64,000 nucleotides of DNA from Spirosoma panaciterrae DSM 21099. GTDB lineage: Bacteria; Bacteroidota; Bacteroidia; Cytophagales; Spirosomataceae. Shown piece after piece: positions 7,431 through 15,479 of the stretch. The notes under the pieces were generated by a model. The model was not told where the DNA came from, searched no databases, and saw only the letters and a list, made by a program, of their open reading frames with translations. A program made the position numbers and the translations under genes. The stretch spans positions 186,001-250,000 of the forward strand of contig NZ_KB893228.1 of the NCBI RefSeq assembly GCF_000374025.1. Direction: 5' to 3'. The stretch's first letter is position 1; each line of letters begins with the position of its first letter.

Positions 7431-8570
7431 ATGGAAACGCTCGAACTCGTAGAAAACCAACCTATTTCCTCAACTAATCAGGAGGATTTTTTACCCCTCA
7501 ACGGGACAGATTATCTTGAATTATACGTGGGCAACGCCCGCCAATCGGCCCACTATTTTCAGACGGCTTTTGGCTTTCAGCCCGTTGCCCATGCGGGTCT
7601 GGCAACAGGGCTACGCGACCGTGAATCATATGTAGTACAACAGGGAAAAATTCGGCTTGTACTCACCTCTCCCCTCCATGCTGATAGCGACATAGGTCGT
7701 CACATTGACCAGCATGGCGATGGGGTACGGGTGGTCGCTTTATGGGTCGATGATGCAACGCGTGCCTTCAACGAAACCATTCGCCGGGGCGCGAAACCCT
7801 ATATGCAGCCCACACGCGAGCAAGACGATAGGGGCTACGTGGTGCGATCGGGCATTCATACGTATGGCGATACAATCCATGTTTTTGTCGAACGAAACGA
7901 CTACAAAGGCGTATTCCTGCCGGGCTATGAACTCTGGCAGCCCGACTATCACCCCAGCGACGTGGGCCTGAAGTACGTAGACCATATGGTTGGAAACGTA
8001 GGCTGGCATGAGATGAATGTGTGGATGAAATTTTACCACGATGTCATGGGTTTTCAGCAACTCGTTTCGTTCGACGACAAAGACATTTCGACGGAGTATA
8101 CGGCCCTGATGAGCAAAGTAATGAGCAATGGCAATGGTCGTGTAAAATTCCCGATCAATGAACCGGCCGAAGGCAAGAAAAAGTCCCAGATTGAAGAATA
8201 CCTGGATTTTTACGGTGGGCCCGGCGTACAGCATATTGCCGTAGCGACCGACAATATTGTAGAAACGGTGCTGGCGCTGCGTCAACGGGGGGTCGAGTTC
8301 CTGAGCGTACCCGATACCTATTACGACGATCTGTCTGAGCGAGTAGGGGCAATTGATGAAGCAATGGATACGCTACGCCCGCTCGGCATTCTGGTCGACC
8401 GCGACGACGAAGGGTACCTGTTGCAGATTTTCACGAAACCCATTTGCCCTCGCCCTACGCTTTTTTTCGAAATCATTCAGCGCAAAGGAGCGCGTTCATT
8501 CGGAAAAGGCAATTTCAAAGCCCTCTTTGAAGCCATCGAACGCGAACAAGCCTTACGGGGGACACTTTAG
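7431..8570 (+). CDS. hppD: 4-hydroxyphenylpyruvate dioxygenase
   Basis: This enzyme converts 4-hydroxyphenylpyruvate and O2 to homogentisate and CO2 with Fe(II), giving hmgA its substrate. The 379-residue product has two vicinal-oxygen-chelate halves. The N-terminal half contains DYLELYVGNARQSAHYF; the C-terminal half carries the metal ligands in YVDHMVGNV (His), GVQHIAVAT (His) and TLFFEIIQRKGARSFGKGNFKALFEAIE (Glu, with the gating C-terminal helix). The ATG at 7431 (METLELVEN) is preferred. An upstream in-frame ATG at 7371 would start inside the palindromic repeat and adds no conserved sequence. Confidence 0.95.
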   Translation: METLELVENQPISSTNQEDFLPLNGTDYLELYVGNARQSAHYFQTAFGFQPVAHAGLATGLRDRESYVVQQGKIRLVLTSPLHADSDIGRHIDQHGDGVRVVALWVDDATRAFNETIRRGAKPYMQPTREQDDRGYVVRSGIHTYGDTIHVFVERNDYKGVFLPGYELWQPDYHPSDVGLKYVDHMVGNVGWHEMNVWMKFYHDVMGFQQLVSFDDKDISTEYTALMSKVMSNGNGRVKFPINEPAEGKKKSQIEEYLDFYGGPGVQHIAVATDNIVETVLALRQRGVEFLSVPDTYYDDLSERVGAIDEAMDTLRPLGILVDRDDEGYLLQIFTKPICPRPTLFFEIIQRKGARSFGKGNFKALFEAIEREQALRGTL

Positions 8571-8579
8571 AAATTATCA

Positions 8580-8658
8580 ATGAGTGAATGATAGAATGAT
8601 TGAATAGAAAAGCTTACGCTAGCCATTCAATCATTCAATCATTCTATCATTCACTCAT
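8580..8658. repeat. Repeat-armed hairpin with a perfect 26-bp stem between hppD and phhA
   Basis: Bases 8580-8605 pair perfectly with 8633-8658 across a 27-nt loop. Both arms are imperfect tandems of GAATGATT/GAGTGAATG words, and the right arm is followed by a further ATTCAATCATT unit. The element sits between two genes of one pathway, so it could attenuate the distal part of the operon or protect the upstream mRNA. Confidence 0.85.
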
Positions 8659-8671
8659 TCAATCATTGACC

Positions 8672-9397
8672 ATGAACCAGACCTATTCCCACTATACTCC
8701 CGACGATCAGGCCGTTTGGCGGTTGCTGTTCGAGCGGCAAATGGCCCAATTGCCCGGTAAGGCAAGCCAGGCTTATCTGGACGGAATTGTTGCGACAGGC
8801 TTTCGGGCCGACCGTATCCCTGATTTTGAGCAGGACCTGAACCCACGGCTGAAACTCTTGACGGGCTGGCGGGTTTGTGCTGTAGACGGACTGATTCCGA
8901 ATCGGGAATTTTTTGAACTGATGGCAAATCGGAATTTCCCGGCAACGACCTGGCTTCGTCGTCAGGACCAGTTGGCGTACCTGCCCGAACCCGATATGTT
9001 TCATGACACATTTGGGCATGTACCGATGCTGTCGAACCAGGCTTTCTGCGATTTTCTGGCCGCCCTTAGCCGAATAGCCTTACACCATATTGACAGCGAA
9101 GAAGCCATTGCCATGATTTCGCGGTTATACTGGTATACGGTCGAATTCGGGTTAATTCAGGAAGGCCATGAATTGCGGATTTACGGCGGGGGTATTCTGT
9201 CGTCGATGGGTGAAACCACGTACAGCTTGTATAGCCCTGTACCCAAACGCGTTCTGTATGATGTTGAAGTACTGCTCAAAACACCGTATATCATCGACCA
9301 TTTTCAGGAGCAATATTTCGTCATTGACTCGTATGACCAGCTTTATCATTCTATACCGCAAATTGAATCGGTACTGGAGGCACTGCTAGTGAGTTAA
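8672..9397 (+). CDS. phhA: Phenylalanine 4-monooxygenase
   Basis: This iron- and pterin-dependent enzyme hydroxylates phenylalanine to tyrosine. The 241-residue product is the single-domain bacterial form. It contains FHDTFGHVPML with the two iron-binding histidines, and RLYWYTVEFGLI with the iron-binding glutamate. GGGILSSMGETTYS matches the following substrate-binding loop. The ATG at 8672 (MNQTYSHYTPDDQAVW) is chosen because the upstream extension (from 8600) is just translation of the hairpin repeat. It completes the entry of phenylalanine into the homogentisate route. No pterin carbinolamine dehydratase gene is adjacent. Confidence 0.95.
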   Translation: MNQTYSHYTPDDQAVWRLLFERQMAQLPGKASQAYLDGIVATGFRADRIPDFEQDLNPRLKLLTGWRVCAVDGLIPNREFFELMANRNFPATTWLRRQDQLAYLPEPDMFHDTFGHVPMLSNQAFCDFLAALSRIALHHIDSEEAIAMISRLYWYTVEFGLIQEGHELRIYGGGILSSMGETTYSLYSPVPKRVLYDVEVLLKTPYIIDHFQEQYFVIDSYDQLYHSIPQIESVLEALLVS

Positions 9398-9428
9398 GTT
9401 TATTGTCAGTAGCTTCGCGTCAGTAGAA

Positions 9429-9490
9429 GGTCATTGAGGTCATATTCGCGTTTATAAGCAACAAATGACTTGCCCTGACTACCTAATGAC
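9429..9490. repeat. Weak repeat-armed hairpin between phhA and the MarR gene
   Basis: GGTCATTGAGGTCAT (9429-9443) is countered by ATGACT (9465) and AATGAC (9485), so the arms are built from GGTCATTGA-type words in inverted orientation. Pairing is interrupted. It looks like a degenerate member of the same hairpin class. Confidence 0.4.
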
Positions 9491-9511
9491 GCCAAGCCAT
9501 GACTTTTCCCA

Positions 9512-9949
9512 ATGACGCATCCATCTGATACGCGTGCTTATTTTTTTAAGATTGACACCACAATTAAGAAGATTCGAAACGCCCTGCAAAAACAATTCAA
9601 CGATGCAGGCTTCGATCTAACTGTCGATCAGTGGGTTGTGATTGACCATCTTTATCGAAACCCGGGCATCAGCCAGAATACGATTTCGGAAATGACCACC
9701 AAAGACGCCCCGACGGTTACCCGAATTATTGACTTGCTTTCGCAAAAAGGGCTTACCGAACGACGCATGACGGATACTGATCGGCGAAAATTTCTGGTGT
9801 ACCTGACCGAGGCTGGAGAAGCCAAATACCACGAAGTATTGCCTGTTGTATCGGCCATGCGACGCAAAGGCTGGGGCGACCTGAGCGACGAGGATTACCA
9901 ACACTTCGTCCGAATTATGGATTCGATTTACAGTAACATTAGCGACTGA
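9512..9949 (+). CDS. MarR-family transcriptional regulator
   Basis: The 145-residue protein has the MarR winged helix: DLTVDQWVVIDHLYRNPGIS, the recognition helix region MTTKDAPTVTRIIDLLSQKGL, and the wing RRMTDTDRRKFLVYLTEAG. MarR proteins bind palindromic operators as dimers and are released by small, often aromatic, ligands. Its place between phhA and fahA suggests that it senses phenylalanine, tyrosine or an intermediate such as homogentisate and controls this cluster; that role is inferred. Possible operators are the inverted repeat at 6092-6113 and sequences in the hairpins on either side of the gene. Confidence 0.9.
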   Translation: MTHPSDTRAYFFKIDTTIKKIRNALQKQFNDAGFDLTVDQWVVIDHLYRNPGISQNTISEMTTKDAPTVTRIIDLLSQKGLTERRMTDTDRRKFLVYLTEAGEAKYHEVLPVVSAMRRKGWGDLSDEDYQHFVRIMDSIYSNISD

Positions 9950-10022
9950 GGAAAAAGGGATGGACATAGGAAATGAAGGTTACTTGTTTCCCTTTCGTCT
10001 CTATCTTCCTTCGTCCCTTTCC
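9950..10022. repeat. Repeat-armed hairpin between the MarR gene and fahA
   Basis: A purine-rich arm (GGAAAAAGGGATGG...GAAATGAAGG, about 9950-9979) faces a pyrimidine-rich arm (CCTTTCGTCTC...CGTCCCTTTCC, about 9991-10022). Pairing is imperfect. It begins directly after the MarR stop codon (9947-9949). Confidence 0.5.
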
Positions 10023-10036
10023 AACTCGTTCACCTT

Positions 10037-11212
10037 ATGTACGGCATCTTCAGCTATGGCATTGCTTCGCCCCGTGTCGGGTTCAAACACGGCAATTATG
10101 TGCTCGACCTGGAAGTGGTTGGACTACTAGGGTATTTTGATGGATTAGCCCTTGATCCGGCCGTATTTGCACAGTCTGTACTGAACGATTTCATTGCCTT
10201 AGGAAAGCCTGTTCACCTGGCCGTTCACCAGCGTTTAACTGAACTTCTTGCCAACGACACGAATACCTTCGCTGAGGTTCATGATCAGGTATTTATCCAC
10301 CTGTCGCGGGTACAGATGCATCTGCCTGTCCGTATTGGCGACTATACCGATTTTTATGCGGGTATTCATCATGCCGAAAACGTGGGGCGCATGTTCCGGC
10401 CCAATGCCGATCCGTTACTACCCAACTACAGGCATCTGCCCGTCGCTTACCACGGTCGGGCGTCATCCATCGTGGTATCCGGCACCCCCATTCGCCGACC
10501 CAGTGGGCAGTTTTTGAATGAGAGCAGGCAACCTGTTTTTGGCCCCTCGCAGAAGCTGGATTTTGAACTGGAACTAGGGCTAATTATTGGTAAGTCGAAT
10601 CCATTGGGCAACCCCATACCAATAACCGATGCCGAAGACTATATTTTTGGCGTGACACTCTTCAACGACTGGTCGGCCCGCGACATTCAACGGTGGGAAT
10701 ACCAACCGCTGGGGCCATTTCTGGGAAAAAACTTTGCCTCGAGCTTGTCGGCCTGGGTGGTTCCCTTTGAAGATTTAGAACCGTTTCGTGTTGCAGGACC
10801 AACCCAGAACCCAACACCCCTACCCTATCTGCATAGCGATAATCCGGCTCATTTCGATCTTGACCTGGAGGTTTGGCTACAACCTGATGATGGTGAACAC
10901 ATCTGTATCAGTCAGACCAATACGCGCTATCTCTACTGGAGTTTTGCGCAGATGATCGCTCATCACACGGCTGGCGGCTGTAACCTGAACGTGGGCGATG
11001 TACTGGCTACAGGTACTATTTCAGGCGATACACCCGGCAGCTACGGCTCCCTACTTGAACTAAGCTGGAACGGTGAACGCCCATTGCATATAGCTAAAAC
11101 AGTAACCAGAACCTTTCTGGACGATGGCGATCGGGTAACGTTTCGGGCAAAGGGACGAACTAAGCGTAGTGCCCTTGAGTTTGGGGAAGTAGAAGGCAAA
11201 ATCTATTCATGA
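10037..11212 (+). CDS. fahA: Fumarylacetoacetase
   Basis: This enzyme splits 4-fumarylacetoacetate into fumarate and acetoacetate, the last step of tyrosine degradation. The 391-residue product has the FAH layout: an N-terminal SH3-like part, then DYTDFYAGIHHAENVGRMFR (metal-binding Asp and catalytic His), AYHGRASSIVVSG, KLDFELELG (metal-binding Glu) and DWSARDIQRWEYQPLGPF. The isomerase (maiA) that would convert maleyl- to fumarylacetoacetate is not found beside it. Its stop overlaps the start of the following flavin reductase gene by 4 nt (ATGA), so the two are co-translated. Confidence 0.95.
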   Translation: MYGIFSYGIASPRVGFKHGNYVLDLEVVGLLGYFDGLALDPAVFAQSVLNDFIALGKPVHLAVHQRLTELLANDTNTFAEVHDQVFIHLSRVQMHLPVRIGDYTDFYAGIHHAENVGRMFRPNADPLLPNYRHLPVAYHGRASSIVVSGTPIRRPSGQFLNESRQPVFGPSQKLDFELELGLIIGKSNPLGNPIPITDAEDYIFGVTLFNDWSARDIQRWEYQPLGPFLGKNFASSLSAWVVPFEDLEPFRVAGPTQNPTPLPYLHSDNPAHFDLDLEVWLQPDDGEHICISQTNTRYLYWSFAQMIAHHTAGGCNLNVGDVLATGTISGDTPGSYGSLLELSWNGERPLHIAKTVTRTFLDDGDRVTFRAKGRTKRSALEFGEVEGKIYS

Positions 11213-12102
11213 GAACCGTCAATCCAGCCGATTTGGCCCCAAATGAGTTTTATCGATACATGATTGGTACCGTGGGGCCACGGCCCATTGCGTTTGCCAG
11301 TACGGTTGATGCGCACGGGAATATCAATCTGAGTCCATTCAGTTTTTTCAACATTGCCGGCTACAACCCACCGACGCTGATTTTCATTCCGACTATTAAC
11401 CGACACGGGCATAAAAAACACACACTCCTCAACCTGGAAGAAGTTGGTGAAGTGGTGATCAACATTGTCAACTATGCCATGGTGGAACAGATGTCGCTGA
11501 CGAGTGCTGAATTTGAACGGGGCATCAACGAATTTGAAAAAGGGGGCTTTACGGCCATTCCTTCAGATCGGGTTCGACCACCCCGCGTGGCCGAATCACC
11601 TGCTTCGTATGAATGCCTGGTCCGGCAGATTATTCCGATGAACCAACGGGCAGCCGATTCGCCTGGAGCAGGCCATCTGGTCATCTGCGAAATTGTCATG
11701 GCTCATTTTCAGGAAGCAATTTTTGATGAAAAAGGTCTTATCGATCCTCATCGTATTGATCTGATTGGACGCATGGGCGCGGATTGGTATGCTCGGGCGC
11801 AGGGCGATGCGGTATTTGAAGTAGCTCGCCCGAAAGTAGGGATTGGGGTCGATACGATTCCGGCTTCGATCCGAAACAGTACCATTCTATCGGGGAACGA
11901 TCTGGGAAAATTGGGTAGCTTTTCAACCCTCCCGACGCCGGAGGAAATTAGTGCTTATAAGGAGTCCGGAATTCTGAACGACATATTTGACGAAGCGCGA
12001 TACGGTTGCCAATACCTACCGGACTTACTTCACCTTCGAGCAAAAAAGTTATTAGCGGATAATAACGTTAAAGAAGCCTGGCTAACGCTACTGGCGATTT
12101 AA
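11209..12102 (+). CDS. Flavin reductase domain (FMN-binding split-barrel) protein
   Basis: The 297-residue protein opens RYMIGTVGPRPIAFASTVDAHGNINLSPFSFFN, which is the flavin-binding signature of the flavin reductase/split-barrel family. It then continues with GEVVINIVNYAMVEQM. The C-terminal ~100 residues extend beyond the core domain. Such proteins bind FMN and either reduce flavin for a partner oxygenase or act on their own substrates. The ATGA overlap with fahA argues for a role tied to tyrosine catabolism, but no partner monooxygenase needing reduced flavin is in the cluster. The exact reaction is unknown. Confidence 0.85.
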   Translation: MRTVNPADLAPNEFYRYMIGTVGPRPIAFASTVDAHGNINLSPFSFFNIAGYNPPTLIFIPTINRHGHKKHTLLNLEEVGEVVINIVNYAMVEQMSLTSAEFERGINEFEKGGFTAIPSDRVRPPRVAESPASYECLVRQIIPMNQRAADSPGAGHLVICEIVMAHFQEAIFDEKGLIDPHRIDLIGRMGADWYARAQGDAVFEVARPKVGIGVDTIPASIRNSTILSGNDLGKLGSFSTLPTPEEISAYKESGILNDIFDEARYGCQYLPDLLHLRAKKLLADNNVKEAWLTLLAI

Positions 12103-12109
12103 AGTCGAA

Positions 12110-12466
12110 TCATTTGACCTTCTCCAGATAGACTGTATCCTGCTGGCTAACAGCTCTAAACACGCTTTTCTGAGTAACGTACCCTTTTTTAGAAAAGCTT
12201 AGTTGTAAACAAGGGCATCTGAAGAGTCCACCATCCAGAAAATGGACTCTGAAACCGCCCAAAGAGTCTGTTGAGTTACTAGGTTGGGAATGCTGTGGCT
12301 GATCCGTGTCAGGTAATTTGCTCACTTGAACATCCGCAATAGGCTGCCGCAGAACTTTTTCCAGAACGACACCTTTTGCGATTTGCACACAATCACATCC
12401 CCATAAAAGGATACATATGGAAATAGATAAACCAGATAGCCCGCTTGCAACATGTGGTATTCTCAT
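12110..12466 (-). CDS. Small lipoprotein with a carboxypeptidase-regulatory-like fold
   Basis: The 118-residue product has a signal sequence ending in the lipobox LLWGC (Cys about 24). The segment GVVLEKVLRQPIADVQV, followed after a spacer by SLGGFRVHF and SFSKKGYVTQK, resembles the short beta-sandwich repeats (carboxypeptidase-regulatory-like) common in Bacteroidota surface proteins. No catalytic residues are evident. It overlaps the end of the ABC permease gene by 4 nt on the same strand, so it is the last gene of that transcript. Its function is unknown; a cell-surface accessory to the transporter is possible but unproven. Confidence 0.65.
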   Translation of the reverse strand: MRIPHVASGLSGLSISICILLWGCDCVQIAKGVVLEKVLRQPIADVQVSKLPDTDQPQHSQPSNSTDSLGGFRVHFLDGGLFRCPCLQLSFSKKGYVTQKSVFRAVSQQDTVYLEKVK

Positions 12467-14019
12467 CGTTCCATATAATTCACCAAATCTTCAATCGTCT
12501 TAATTCCTAACTGCTTTGCCTGATCTCGTCGCATCATCAGGCAATAACTGTTGTTAAACCCTAGCGGTTTCAGCCAGTTCAGTTGATACTGCTGATGAAA
12601 TTGATGCTGTACGTAATCATATATCGAATCAGATTGCATGGACAGATTTGCCAGGGTATGCGCAGATGGTTGTAGAATTACCAATAGCCCCGTACCCGTA
12701 TATTCTGGGTAGAAATCGATGGCTCCCGTCCGCAAGGCATCAAAACAGATTTGCGTGCCTCCAAGTCCCGTTTTAGTAACGACCCGCAACGAAGTCTGCC
12801 CTTCGATCAACTGGCGGTAGATTTCAGCCAGAATGTATTGCTCCGTAAACACTTTCGACCCCATCACTACAGTTTCAGAGCGTTGGCGCGGCTCTGGCCG
12901 TTTATACAAACCAACTCGCGTTAAAAAAGTACGAGCTACCGATTCGGGCGACTGCTTTTCATAATCGACCTGATAATTCAGAGCTGTCATGACCGAATCC
13001 GTCAATTTCCCAGCCAGCAGATTCAGGGTCTGACCCAACTCTGGAAAACGATTCAACGTCACTTGCCGAACCATAGGCGCTGCATCGTATGGCGGAAATG
13101 CGTGTCGATTATCGGCCAGAACCAGCAAATCAAACGCCTGAATACGGCCATCGGTCGAGTACCCACTAATGATGTCGACCTGTCCACTACGAATGGCTTC
13201 ATACATCAGGTTCTGGTCAATCAATCGGGGATGTAGATTTAGGCCATAGGTCTTCTGCAAACCGGGGTAGCCATCGGCACGGCCGTAAAACTCATGCGCA
13301 AAACCAGCTATCAACTTATCCTGCTGAATGGGTAACCAGTAAAAAGCCGATAGAAATGGCATCAGCGCAATAAAAGCCACTGCCCCTATGCGTAGTTTCC
13401 GTACCGACAGTCGTTGTAACGAGGCCAGGGCAACATCGAAGCCAATGGCAAGCAAGGCCGCCGGAATAGCCCCCGCCATCATCATATTTACGTTACTGAG
13501 CGCAATACCGCTAAAAATGAACTCGCCCAGGCCACCCGCAGCGACGTAGGCCGCCAGTGTCGCTACACCTACATTAATCACCGTTGCGGTACGAACACCC
13601 GCAAAAATCACGGGCAGGGCCAGCGGCAACTCCACCTTCGTCAACACCTGACGATTGGTCATCCCAATGCCCCGGGCTGCTTCTTTAACAGATGCATCTA
13701 CTTCTGTAATACCTACATAGGTATTTCGGATAATGGGCAGTAATGCATACAGGAAAAGAGCCATCAGAGCCGGGCCCACGCCAATGCCTAAAACCGGAAT
13801 CAGGAAGCCAAGTAAAGCCACGCTAGGCACCGTTTGCAACACTCCGGCAATACCCAACACACTACCGGCTAATCGCGAGCGACGCGAAATCAGAATCCCC
13901 AGCGGTACACCCAACAAGAGTGCAAGCAGTAATGAAACCGCCGTCAGTCCGATATGCGTTAAGGTTTGCTCCAGCAATTTATCGGCATGCTCCCGAACAA
14001 ACGTCAAGAAATCAGTCAT
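12463..14019 (-). CDS. ABC permease fused to a circularly permuted OpuC-type substrate-binding domain
   Basis: The 518-residue product starts best at 14019 (MTDFLTFVREHADK); an in-frame ATG at 14058 adds 13 residues inside the ATPase gene. Residues 1-205 are an OpuCB/ProW-type permease with the EAARGIGM coupling loop. A further membrane helix spans about 210-229. The remaining sequence is an OpuCC-type binding domain in swapped order. Residues 234-372 match the family's C-terminal half (FYGRADGYPGLQ, YSTDGRIQAFDL, LAGKLTDSVM, LNYQVD). Residues 383-513 match its N-terminal half (VVMGSKVFTEQYILAEIY, DFYPEYTGTGLL, LGFNNSYCLMMRR, GIKTIEDL). Likely ligands are betaine, choline, carnitine or, by homology to EgtU, ergothioneine. 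Confidence 0.9.
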   Translation of the reverse strand: MTDFLTFVREHADKLLEQTLTHIGLTAVSLLLALLLGVPLGILISRRSRLAGSVLGIAGVLQTVPSVALLGFLIPVLGIGVGPALMALFLYALLPIIRNTYVGITEVDASVKEAARGIGMTNRQVLTKVELPLALPVIFAGVRTATVINVGVATLAAYVAAGGLGEFIFSGIALSNVNMMMAGAIPAALLAIGFDVALASLQRLSVRKLRIGAVAFIALMPFLSAFYWLPIQQDKLIAGFAHEFYGRADGYPGLQKTYGLNLHPRLIDQNLMYEAIRSGQVDIISGYSTDGRIQAFDLLVLADNRHAFPPYDAAPMVRQVTLNRFPELGQTLNLLAGKLTDSVMTALNYQVDYEKQSPESVARTFLTRVGLYKRPEPRQRSETVVMGSKVFTEQYILAEIYRQLIEGQTSLRVVTKTGLGGTQICFDALRTGAIDFYPEYTGTGLLVILQPSAHTLANLSMQSDSIYDYVQHQFHQQYQLNWLKPLGFNNSYCLMMRRDQAKQLGIKTIEDLVNYMER

Positions 14020-14746
14020 GCAGCCGGTGGGGTTTATCGTCCAGAAAATCCCGAACAAAATCCGAAGCAGGTGATGTCAGTAACGCATCGGGCGTGGCTA
14101 CCTGTACAATCCGACCAGCATCCATCAGGGCGATGCGATCCGCCAATTCCAGTGCTTCGCTTACATCGTGGGTAACAAGCACTACGGTCGTTTCCCGCAA
14201 CTCGTTCAGTCCGAACAACTCCCGACGAACCTGCCGACGTGTAAATGGATCAAGTGCCCCAAATGGCTCATCCATCAGTACGATAGACGGTCGGACAGCC
14301 AATGCCCTGGCCAGACCAACCCGCTGGCGCTGCCCACCACTCAACTCGGCAGGGTATCGGGCCAATAGCGTTTGTGGCAATCGCAGTTTATTGATAAGTT
14401 CATTAGTGCGTTCCCGAATCATCTCTGGCCCCCAGTCAAGTAATTTAGGCACTGTAGCAATCGCTTCCGCAACGGTATAATGCGGAAACAAGCCTCCATC
14501 CTGAATAACATAACCGATCCGTCGCCGAAGCTCGAAAGCAGCCTGTTTCATGACATCGACTCCGTCTACCCGGATCGAACCGCTGGTAGGCTCAATCAGG
14601 CGATTGACCATTTTGAGCGTAGTGGTTTTACCGCATCCGCTGGTGCCTAACAACACCAGTGTTTCGCCCTGCGCAATGGTGAGCGAGAGATCAAAAACAG
14701 CCGTGTATGACGCAAAACGCTTGGTGAGGTTTCGTATTTCAATCAT
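14012..14746 (-). CDS. ABC transporter ATP-binding protein (OpuCA/ProV-like)
   Basis: The 244-residue ATPase powers the permease fusion encoded directly downstream. It has Walker A LGTSGCGKTTT, the Q-loop region YVIQDGGLFPHYTV, signature LSGGQRQRVGLARAL, Walker B VLMDEPFGALDPF and the switch His in VLVTHDV. It lacks the C-terminal CBS pair of OpuCA and is therefore a short form. It overlaps the permease start by 8 nt (or 47 nt if the upstream ATG is used), so translation is coupled. Together with the fusion protein it forms a complete two-gene importer. Confidence 0.93.
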   Translation of the reverse strand: MIEIRNLTKRFASYTAVFDLSLTIAQGETLVLLGTSGCGKTTTLKMVNRLIEPTSGSIRVDGVDVMKQAAFELRRRIGYVIQDGGLFPHYTVAEAIATVPKLLDWGPEMIRERTNELINKLRLPQTLLARYPAELSGGQRQRVGLARALAVRPSIVLMDEPFGALDPFTRRQVRRELFGLNELRETTVVLVTHDVSEALELADRIALMDAGRIVQVATPDALLTSPASDFVRDFLDDKPHRLHD

Positions 14747-14808
14747 CTAGCACAGTTATTCCTTGCCCAGGTTTATCGTATACTTTATTGAAGACACAAA
14801 AATGGAAG

Positions 14809-15009
14809 CTAATCCGTTTCTTCGAGCATAAAGATATACTCAACCGGCTTACCGAAAACCTGCGCCAGCTTCAGGGCCAATATGGTCGACGGAACGTAAC
14901 GGCCAGCCTCAATGGAGTTGATCGTTTGCCTACTTACGCCAATTCGATCAGCCAGATCGGCCTGCGACAGACTCTGTTCGGCCCGTTCAACTTTCAGTCG
15001 GTTTTTCAT
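14809..15009 (-). CDS. Small XRE-family DNA-binding protein
   Basis: This 66-residue protein is a single helix-turn-helix of the Cro/CI type: SQADLADRIGVSRQTINSIEAGRYVPS, with LALKLAQVFGKPVEYIF at the end. It matches the compact YozG-like regulators that often follow a small membrane protein gene in Bacteroidota and Firmicutes. It overlaps the upstream membrane protein gene by 23 nt, so they form one translational unit. The likely target is the pair of palindromes at 15480-15545 in front of the operon, which would give autoregulation (inferred). Confidence 0.9.
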   Translation of the reverse strand: MKNRLKVERAEQSLSQADLADRIGVSRQTINSIEAGRYVPSTILALKLAQVFGKPVEYIFMLEETD

Positions 15010-15475
15010 AACGTAAGAGGGTATTGCCGAACATGAGCCAGCGAAAACGAATGATGAATACCAGCAAAACGGTAAACATATTATAAATCATGACGGTAAA
15101 GAAGGCACCATCATAGAACACGAGAATAGCAATAGCCAAAATAATATAGTTGGCGTAAACGCTCCACTGCAAGGCTTCGAGCCGAAGCTGACTAATCATT
15201 TCGTCTTCAACCTCCTCACGCGAGAAAGCAATGAATATCAGCCCGACGATAACCCCAATGGCGGCTATTTCATCAGTCATATTATCACTATTAAAGAAAG
15301 CATTCAGGCTAAGGCTTTTTTCCTGAACCAGACTCTTCTTTCTGAATAGTGCTTCAATCAAAGAAATAACATCAAAATTACCATACAGAGCCGCCAGCCC
15401 GAGAAGTGCCGATGGCACAAAAATGAACCAGCCAATCAGGCGGTACGAATGCGGAAAAAGCCATTTTGTTTTCAT
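14987..15475 (-). CDS. Four-helix membrane protein paired with the XRE regulator
   Basis: The 162-residue protein has four predicted membrane segments (about 12-32, 70-88, 106-124 and 126-146), separated by a charged loop that contains FSREEVEDEMISQLRLEALQ. No enzymatic motif is visible. Pairs of such small membrane proteins and YozG-like XRE regulators recur in bacterial genomes, and the membrane partner is thought to sense a signal or hold the regulator, but its role is not established. It is the first gene after the duplicated operator at 15480-15545. Confidence 0.8.
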   Translation of the reverse strand: MKTKWLFPHSYRLIGWFIFVPSALLGLAALYGNFDVISLIEALFRKKSLVQEKSLSLNAFFNSDNMTDEIAAIGVIVGLIFIAFSREEVEDEMISQLRLEALQWSVYANYIILAIAILVFYDGAFFTVMIYNMFTVLLVFIIRFRWLMFGNTLLRYEKPTES

Positions 15476-15479
15476 CAGT

